DNA from: Pseudomonas grandcourensis
GTDB taxonomy: Bacteria; Pseudomonadota; Gammaproteobacteria; Pseudomonadales; Pseudomonadaceae
Length of the DNA: 64,000 nt
Reading direction: 5' to 3'
Assembly (NCBI RefSeq): GCF_039909015.1
Contig: NZ_CP150919.1
Location: 410,501-474,500, forward strand
This document shows positions 58,494 to 64,000 of the stretch, one piece after another. Position 1 is the stretch's first letter. Each line of letters starts with the position of its first letter. The translations under genes and the position numbers were made by a program. A model generated the notes under the pieces. That model was not told where the DNA came from, searched no databases, and saw only the letters and a list, made by a program, of their open reading frames with translations.

Positions 58494-59594
58494 ATGCAGA
58501 CACTCAAGGTCGATCTAGGCGAGCGCAGCTACCCGATTCATATTGGCGAAGGTTTGTTGGATCAGCCTGAGTTGCTGGCCCCGCACATTCGCGGACGGCA
58601 AGTAGCGATCATCTCCAACGAGACTGTTGCGCCGCTCTATCTCGAGCGTCTGACCCGCAGCCTGGCGCAGTTCTCGGTGATTTCCGTGATACTGCCCGAC
58701 GGCGAAGCCTTCAAGACCTGGGAAACCCTGCAACTGATTTTCGACGGCCTGCTGACCGCCCGGCATGACCGCCGCACCACGGTGATCGCCCTCGGTGGCG
58801 GTGTGATCGGTGACATGGCCGGCTTTGCCGCCGCCTGCTACCAGCGTGGCGTCGATTTCATCCAGGTTCCGACCACGCTGCTGTCCCAGGTCGACTCCTC
58901 GGTGGGTGGCAAGACCGGGATCAACCATCCGCTGGGCAAGAACATGGTCGGCGCCTTCTATCAGCCGAACGTGGTGCTGATCGATACCGCCAGCCTCAAT
59001 ACCCTGCCGGCGCGCGAGCTGTCCGCCGGGCTGGCCGAAGTTATCAAGTACGGGCTGATCTGTGATGAGCCGTTCCTGACCTGGCTCGAAGACAACGTCG
59101 ACCGCCTGCGCAGTCTGGACCAGCAAGCCCTGACCTATGCCATCGAGCGCTCCTGCGCGGCCAAGGCGGCGGTGGTCGGTGCCGATGAGAAAGAGACGGG
59201 CGTTCGTGCCACCCTGAACCTGGGTCACACGTTTGGCCACGCCATCGAAACCCACATGGGCTATGGTGTATGGCTTCATGGTGAGGCCGTGGCTGCTGGC
59301 ACCGTAATGGCGCTGGAAATGTCCGCGCGACTCGGCTGGATCAGCGAGCAGGAGCGTGATCGCGGCATTCGTCTGTTCCAGCGTGCGGGGCTGCCGGTCA
59401 TTCCGCCGCAAGAGATGACAGAAGCCGATTTCCTCGAACACATGTCCATTGATAAAAAAGTGATCGACGGTCGTTTGCGCCTGGTGCTGCTGCGCCACAT
59501 GGGCGAAGCGGTGGTGACCGACGATTATCCGAAAGAGGTTCTACAGGCCACGCTGGGGGCAGACTACCGCGCCCTGGCTCAGCTTAAAGGTTAA
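58494..59594 (+). CDS. aroB: 3-dehydroquinate synthase AroB
   Basis: Second enzyme of the shikimate pathway, NAD+- and metal-dependent, 366 residues. The NAD-binding [14 protein letters not shown] and [16 protein letters not shown] motifs and metal-binding His in [10 protein letters not shown] are present. It follows aroK after a 151-base gap with no gene, and precedes the DamX-like gene by 10 bases. Confidence 0.97.
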   Translation: MQTLKVDLGERSYPIHIGEGLLDQPELLAPHIRGRQVAIISNETVAPLYLERLTRSLAQFSVISVILPDGEAFKTWETLQLIFDGLLTARHDRRTTVIALGGGVIGDMAGFAAACYQRGVDFIQVPTTLLSQVDSSVGGKTGINHPLGKNMVGAFYQPNVVLIDTASLNTLPARELSAGLAEVIKYGLICDEPFLTWLEDNVDRLRSLDQQALTYAIERSCAAKAAVVGADEKETGVRATLNLGHTFGHAIETHMGYGVWLHGEAVAAGTVMALEMSARLGWISEQERDRGIRLFQRAGLPVIPPQEMTEADFLEHMSIDKKVIDGRLRLVLLRHMGEAVVTDDYPKEVLQATLGADYRALAQLKG

Positions 59595-59604
59595 TAAGAA
59601 CACG

Positions 59605-61194
59605 ATGACTAGTTTGCATGCCGACGAGGCTTTCCTCGGCCATTACCAGTTGAGTCATGACCCTTTTGCTCCACGGGTGCCTGGCTTCAAATTTTTCCCG
59701 GCCCAGCGCAAACCCGTGCTGGGACAACTGCATCACCTGGCCCGCTACAGCCAGTTGCTGCTGGTGGTCACCGGTCCCGAGGGCAGTGGCAAGACCCTGT
59801 TGCGTCAGGCCCTGGTCGCCAGCACCAACAAGCAATCGGTACAAAGCGTGGTGGTTTCTGCCCGCGGTGCCGGCGATGCGGCCGGGGTGCTGCAACAAGT
59901 GGCCCAGGCGCTGAACGTTGCCCATGCTGATGCTGACGCCATTCTGGCCCAGGTGGTGCAACTAGCACTGACCGGCCAGGAAGTCTATCTGCTGGTCGAT
60001 GACGCCGAACAACTCGACGAGTCCGCCCTTGAGGCGCTGATGGTCCTGGCCGCCGGGGCGCCTGAAGGCCGCCCGCATGTGTTCCTGTTCGGCGAGACCT
60101 CGCTGATCGGTCAGCTTGAGGCTTTGCATCTCGAGGAAGAGCGCTTCCACGTCATCGAATTGCAGCCCTACACCGAAGAAGAAACCCGCGAATATCTGGA
60201 GCAGCGGCTCGAAGGCGCAGGTCGCGGTATCGAACTTTTCACCGCGGATCAGATCTCTGATATTCACGAAAGCTCGGAAGGTTGGCCTGGCAGCATCAAT
60301 CAGGTCGCCCGCGATGCAATGATCGAAGCCATGATCGCCAGCCGCTCAGCGGTCAAGCGTCCAAAAATGGGGTTCAATATGCCGAAGAAACACGTATTGG
60401 CGATTTCCGCCGTGGTCGTGGTCGCGGTAGCTGCCGCCTGGTTGATTCCGGGTCGCAACAAGGCGCCGACCACCGGTGCACCGGCCAATGAGCAGGCGCA
60501 ACTACCGCTTGGCCAGGGCCAGCCAACCGCGAATGGCGGTGCTCCGGCCGTCGAATTCGCCGGTAACACGCAGCCGATGCCATTGCCGTTGGTCGGTAAC
60601 TCACAACCGGTCATGCGCGCCCCGCTGGCTGAAGCCGCAGGCGGCATCACCGAAGGCGATGACGGCGTTCCGGTAGAAGGTTCCAGCGCTACGCCACCGA
60701 CCGTTACCACTACCGCACCACCTGTGGGCGTTCCTGCCGGCCCTGCGCCGACACCAGCGGCCAAGCCGACGCCTGCGCCGACTCAGGTCGCCACCGCCAA
60801 GCCAGTGCCTGCTCCTGTAGCCAAGCCTGCTCCAGCGCCAGCCAAGCCAGCCGTTGCTGCAGCGGCCAAGCCAGCCGAGAAACCGGCTCCGGCGGCCAAG
60901 GCTGCTGGTGGCACCTGGTACGCCGGTCAGGCACCGGGCAACTACGTGGTACAAATCCTCGGCACCAGTTCTGAGGCGAGCGCGCAAAGCTTCGTCAAGG
61001 AGCAGGGCGGCGAGTACCGTTATTTCAAGAAAGTCCTCAATGGCAAGCCGCTTTACGTGATCACCTACGGCAACTTCGCCAATCGTGATGCAGCCGTTTC
61101 CGCCATCAAGGCCTTGCCAGCGAAGGTTCAGGCTGGTAAACCTTGGCCTCGCACTGTCGCCAGCGTCCAACAGGAACTGGCAACAACTCGCTGA
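59605..61194 (+). CDS. damX: DamX-like AAA ATPase/SPOR domain protein
   Basis: A 529-residue protein with three parts: an ExeA-like AAA ATPase domain (Walker A GPEGSGKT at 57-64, Walker B VYLLVDDAE), a membrane helix at about 263-283, and a long Ala/Pro/Lys-rich periplasmic linker ending in a SPOR domain (about 445-525). E. coli DamX, also next to aroB, localises to the septum by its SPOR domain; it lacks a full ATPase domain of this size, so the name is by synteny and architecture. Confidence 0.85.
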   Translation: MTSLHADEAFLGHYQLSHDPFAPRVPGFKFFPAQRKPVLGQLHHLARYSQLLLVVTGPEGSGKTLLRQALVASTNKQSVQSVVVSARGAGDAAGVLQQVAQALNVAHADADAILAQVVQLALTGQEVYLLVDDAEQLDESALEALMVLAAGAPEGRPHVFLFGETSLIGQLEALHLEEERFHVIELQPYTEEETREYLEQRLEGAGRGIELFTADQISDIHESSEGWPGSINQVARDAMIEAMIASRSAVKRPKMGFNMPKKHVLAISAVVVVAVAAAWLIPGRNKAPTTGAPANEQAQLPLGQGQPTANGGAPAVEFAGNTQPMPLPLVGNSQPVMRAPLAEAAGGITEGDDGVPVEGSSATPPTVTTTAPPVGVPAGPAPTPAAKPTPAPTQVATAKPVPAPVAKPAPAPAKPAVAAAAKPAEKPAPAAKAAGGTWYAGQAPGNYVVQILGTSSEASAQSFVKEQGGEYRYFKKVLNGKPLYVITYGNFANRDAAVSAIKALPAKVQAGKPWPRTVASVQQELATTR

Positions 61195-61200
61195 AGATTC

Positions 61201-61221
61201 GGCGGCCTTACCCAGGCCGCC
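61201..61221. other. Hairpin after damX, weak terminator candidate
   Basis: GGCGGCC-TTACCCA-GGCCGCC, a seven-base GC stem without a T-run after it. It starts the 350-base damX-gltB gap. Confidence 0.4.
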
Positions 61222-61406
61222 TCTCCAAGCACCTCAAAATTTCTACAAGTGCGCGCCGCCTTCCGGGCTGCGTGCCTTGTGGTGTCTGCGTCACAGTAGT
61301 CTTTGAGTCGTTGCGGTCAGAATTAAAAAAAGTTTTGACTAGCACAGCATATCGCTTTAAACCTTTCACAAATGCGACATAGATTTGCGACATTTCGTCG
61401 TCAAAT

Positions 61407-61435
61407 TTGTGAGCCTCTGTGTCGGTGTGTACAAT
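61407..61435 (+). promoter_or_regulatory. Sigma-70 promoter of gltB
   Basis: TTGTGA-N17-TACAAT in the damX-gltB gap, predicting a start near 61442 and a leader of about 100 bases. A second, weaker TTGACT lies near 61334. Otherwise the gap (61195-61544) holds an AT-rich stretch and no gene. Confidence 0.6.
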
Positions 61436-61544
61436 GACCTCCCTTTTGCTCCCGCAAAGCCGACGAACGTTCGGCGTGGATGGCAAGTGGTTGAATTGAA
61501 AAGAAATTTGCCTCGATAAGAGGCAGCCTGGTGAGAAAGTGTCT

Positions 61545-64000
61545 ATGAAAGCAGGTCTGTACCAACCAGATGAATTCAAGGATAACTGCGGTTTCGGCCT
61601 GATAGCCCATATGCAGGGCGAGCCCAGTCATACCCTTTTGCAAACGGCCATTGAGGCCCTGACCTGCATGACCCACCGCGGTGGGATTAATGCCGACGGC
61701 AAGACCGGTGACGGTTGCGGTCTGCTGATTCAAAAGCCGGACGTGTTCCTGCGTGCCATCGCCCAGGAAACCTTCGGCGTCGCACTGCCCAAGCAATATG
61801 CTGTGGGTATGGTCTTCTTCAACCAGGACCCGGTGAAAGCCGAAGCCGCTCGCGAGAACATGAACCGCGAAATCCTGGCAGCGGGCCTGACTCTCGTCGG
61901 CTGGCGCAAAGTGCCGATCGACACCAGCGTCCTCGGCCGTCTGGCCCTTGAGCGCCTGCCGCAGATCGAGCAGGTGTACATCGGCGGTGAAGGCCTGAGC
62001 GATCAGGACATGGCCGTCAAGCTGTTCACCTCCCGTCGTCGCTCGTCCGTGGCCAACGCCGCCGATGCCGACCACTACGTCTGCAGTTTTTCGCACAAGA
62101 CCATCATTTATAAAGGCCTGATGATGCCGGCGGATTTGACCGCCTTCTATCCAGACCTGAGCGATGAGCGCCTGCAAACGTCGATTTGCGTGTTCCACCA
62201 GCGCTTCTCCACCAACACCCTGCCGAAATGGCCGCTGGCTCAACCGTTCCGCTTCCTGGCGCACAACGGCGAGATCAACACCATCACCGGCAACCGCAAC
62301 TGGGCCGTGGCCCGTCGCACCAAGTTCACCAACGATCTGATGGACCTGGAAGAGCTCGGCCCGCTGGTCAACCGCGTGGGTTCCGACTCATCGAGCATGG
62401 ACAACATGCTGGAGCTGATGGTCACCGGTGGCATCGACCTGTTCCGTGGCGTGCGGATGATCATTCCGCCTGCGTGGCAGAACGTCGAGACCATGGACCC
62501 GGATCTGCGTGCGTTCTACGAATATAACTCGATGCACATGGAACCGTGGGACGGCCCGGCCGGCGTGGTTATGACCGACGGTCGCTACGCGGTGTGCCTG
62601 CTCGACCGTAACGGTCTGCGCCCAGCGCGTTGGGTCACCACCAAGAACGGTTTCATCACCCTGGCCTCGGAAATCGGTGTCTGGAACTACCAGCCTGAAG
62701 ACGTGATCGCCAAGGGCCGTGTGGGCCCGGGCCAGATCTTTGCCGTGGACACCGAAACCGGTCAGATCCTCGACACCGATGCGATCGACAACCGCCTGAA
62801 GTCCCGTCATCCGTACAAGCAATGGCTGCGCAAGAATGCCCTGCGCATCCAGGCGACCATGGAAGACAACGACCACGGTTCGGCATTCTATGACGTCGAC
62901 CAGCTCAAGCAATACATGAAGATGTATCAGGTCACGTTCGAAGAGCGCGACCAAGTGCTGCGTCCGCTGGGCGAACAGGGCTACGAAGCCGTGGGCTCGA
63001 TGGGCGACGATACGCCGATGGCCGTGCTGTCCCAGCGCGTGCGCACACCGTACGACTATTTCCGCCAGCAGTTCGCGCAGGTCACCAACCCGCCGATCGA
63101 CCCGCTGCGTGAAGCCATCGTCATGTCGCTGGAGATCTGCCTCGGAGCCGAGCGCAACATCTTCCAGGAATCACCGGAACACGCTTCGCGTGTGATCCTC
63201 AGCTCGCCGGTCATTTCCCCGGCCAAGTGGCGTTCGCTGATGAACCTCGATCGTCCGGGCTTCGAGCGCGCGATCATCGATCTGAACTACGACGAAAGCG
63301 TCGGCCTCGAAGCGGCGATCCGCAACGTCGCCGATCAGGCTGAAGAAGCCGTGCGCGCCGGTCGTACCCAGGTCGTGCTGAGTGACCGTCACATTGCCCC
63401 GGGCAAGTTGCCGATCCACGCTTCGCTCGCTACCGGCGCGGTGCACCACCGCCTGACCGAAAAAGGCCTGCGTTGCGACTCCAACATTCTGGTGGAAACC
63501 GCGACCGCTCGCGATCCGCATCACTTCGCCGTGTTGATCGGTTTCGGCGCCTCTGCCGTCTATCCGTTCCTGGCCTACGAAGTGCTGGGTGACCTGATCC
63601 GTACCGGTGAAGTACTGGGCGACCTCTACGAGGTGTTCAAGAACTACCGTAAAGGCATCACCAAAGGCCTGCTCAAGATCCTGTCGAAGATGGGCATCTC
63701 GACCATCACTTCGTACCGTGGTGCGCAGTTGTTCGAAGCCATCGGTCTGTCCGAGGAAGTCTGCAACCTGAGCTTCCGTGGCGTGCCGAGCCGCATCAAG
63801 GGTGCACGTTTCGTCGACATCGAAGCCGAGCAGAAAGCCCTGGCCACCGAAGCCTGGAGCCCGCGCAAGCCGATCCAGCAAGGCGGCCTGCTGAAGTTCG
63901 TCCACGGTGGCGAATATCACGCGTACAACCCGGACGTGGTCAACACTCTGCAAGCCGCTGTGCAGCAGGGCGACTACAGCAAGTTCAAGGAATACACGTC
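61545..64000 (+). CDS. gltB: Glutamate synthase large subunit GltB (partial, C-terminus outside window)
   Basis: NADPH-dependent glutamate synthase alpha subunit. The ATG at 61545 begins MKAGLYQPDEFKDNCGFGLI; the cysteine at 15 becomes the amidotransferase nucleophile after propeptide removal. About 818 residues are visible of the roughly 1,480 expected: the type-II glutamine amidotransferase domain (HRGGINADGKTGDGCG, HNGEINTITGNRNW) and most of the central domain. It runs off the right edge. Confidence 0.97.
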   Translation, partial: MKAGLYQPDEFKDNCGFGLIAHMQGEPSHTLLQTAIEALTCMTHRGGINADGKTGDGCGLLIQKPDVFLRAIAQETFGVALPKQYAVGMVFFNQDPVKAEAARENMNREILAAGLTLVGWRKVPIDTSVLGRLALERLPQIEQVYIGGEGLSDQDMAVKLFTSRRRSSVANAADADHYVCSFSHKTIIYKGLMMPADLTAFYPDLSDERLQTSICVFHQRFSTNTLPKWPLAQPFRFLAHNGEINTITGNRNWAVARRTKFTNDLMDLEELGPLVNRVGSDSSSMDNMLELMVTGGIDLFRGVRMIIPPAWQNVETMDPDLRAFYEYNSMHMEPWDGPAGVVMTDGRYAVCLLDRNGLRPARWVTTKNGFITLASEIGVWNYQPEDVIAKGRVGPGQIFAVDTETGQILDTDAIDNRLKSRHPYKQWLRKNALRIQATMEDNDHGSAFYDVDQLKQYMKMYQVTFEERDQVLRPLGEQGYEAVGSMGDDTPMAVLSQRVRTPYDYFRQQFAQVTNPPIDPLREAIVMSLEICLGAERNIFQESPEHASRVILSSPVISPAKWRSLMNLDRPGFERAIIDLNYDESVGLEAAIRNVADQAEEAVRAGRTQVVLSDRHIAPGKLPIHASLATGAVHHRLTEKGLRCDSNILVETATARDPHHFAVLIGFGASAVYPFLAYEVLGDLIRTGEVLGDLYEVFKNYRKGITKGLLKILSKMGISTITSYRGAQLFEAIGLSEEVCNLSFRGVPSRIKGARFVDIEAEQKALATEAWSPRKPIQQGGLLKFVHGGEYHAYNPDVVNTLQAAVQQGDYSKFKEYT

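Overview
The window is a contiguous stretch of a high-GC gammaproteobacterial chromosome. Gene content and order point to a Pseudomonas of the fluorescens group: a hutF/hutCD/hutU-G locus with separate urocanate and histidine permeases, a medium-chain-length (class II) PHA locus phaC1-phaZ-phaC2-phaD with phaF/phaI, the tatABC-hisIE-ubi cluster, and pilMNOPQ-aroK-aroB-damX-gltB. Almost every intergenic gap carries an inverted pair of short REP-like palindromes of the kind common in this group. I see no prophage, insertion sequence, CRISPR array, rRNA or tRNA gene. The window cuts hutF at the left edge and gltB at the right edge.

Region 1 (1-15.6 kb) is histidine catabolism. hutF diverges from hutC-hutD across a HutC-type operator. 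A candidate sigma-54 promoter, with a HutC-type operator at its expected start site, drives a long operon: hutU, hutTu (urocanate permease), hutXWV (ABC transporter), hutH1, hutH2, hutTh (histidine permease), hutI, hutG. Histidine goes to urocanate (HutH2), imidazolonepropionate (HutU), formiminoglutamate (HutI), then by HutF and HutG to glutamate. HutH1 lacks exactly the Ala-Ser-Gly triad that makes the MIO cofactor. A-rich motifs resembling Hfq/Crc targets lie just before the ribosome binding sites of hutTu, hutH2 and hutTh.

Region 2 (15.9-24.1 kb) holds an orphan choline/betaine-type binding protein, an HSL-family esterase, proline iminopeptidase with dtd, and opgGH for osmoregulated periplasmic glucans. 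OpgG has an unusual Lys/Ala/Glu-rich C-terminal tail. Region 3 (24.2-32.3 kb, minus strand) holds a chemoreceptor with a probable HBM sensor domain, rsmE, tatCBA, hisE, hisI, ubiB, ubiJ and ubiE, many overlapping by 1-8 bases. Region 4 (32.5-40.2 kb) is the PHA locus: a 91-residue PHA-system protein and the phasins phaI and phaF face phaD, phaC2, phaZ and phaC1 across a bidirectional terminator.

Region 5 (39.8-52.7 kb) is housekeeping: a DUF971 protein, hslVU, an FtsN-like SPOR protein, argS, priA, rpmE, a secreted SNase-like nuclease whose start overlaps the rpmE terminators, maeB, and mrcA (PBP1A). Region 6 (53-64 kb) holds pilMNOPQ for type IV pilus assembly, aroK, aroB, a DamX-like ATPase/SPOR protein, and the first part of gltB.

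Most of the window is well-known core genome. The best candidates for something less understood are the MIO-less HutH1, the set of A-rich motifs in the hut operon and phaC1, the terminator embedded in the nuclease signal-peptide codons, and the orphan binding protein.
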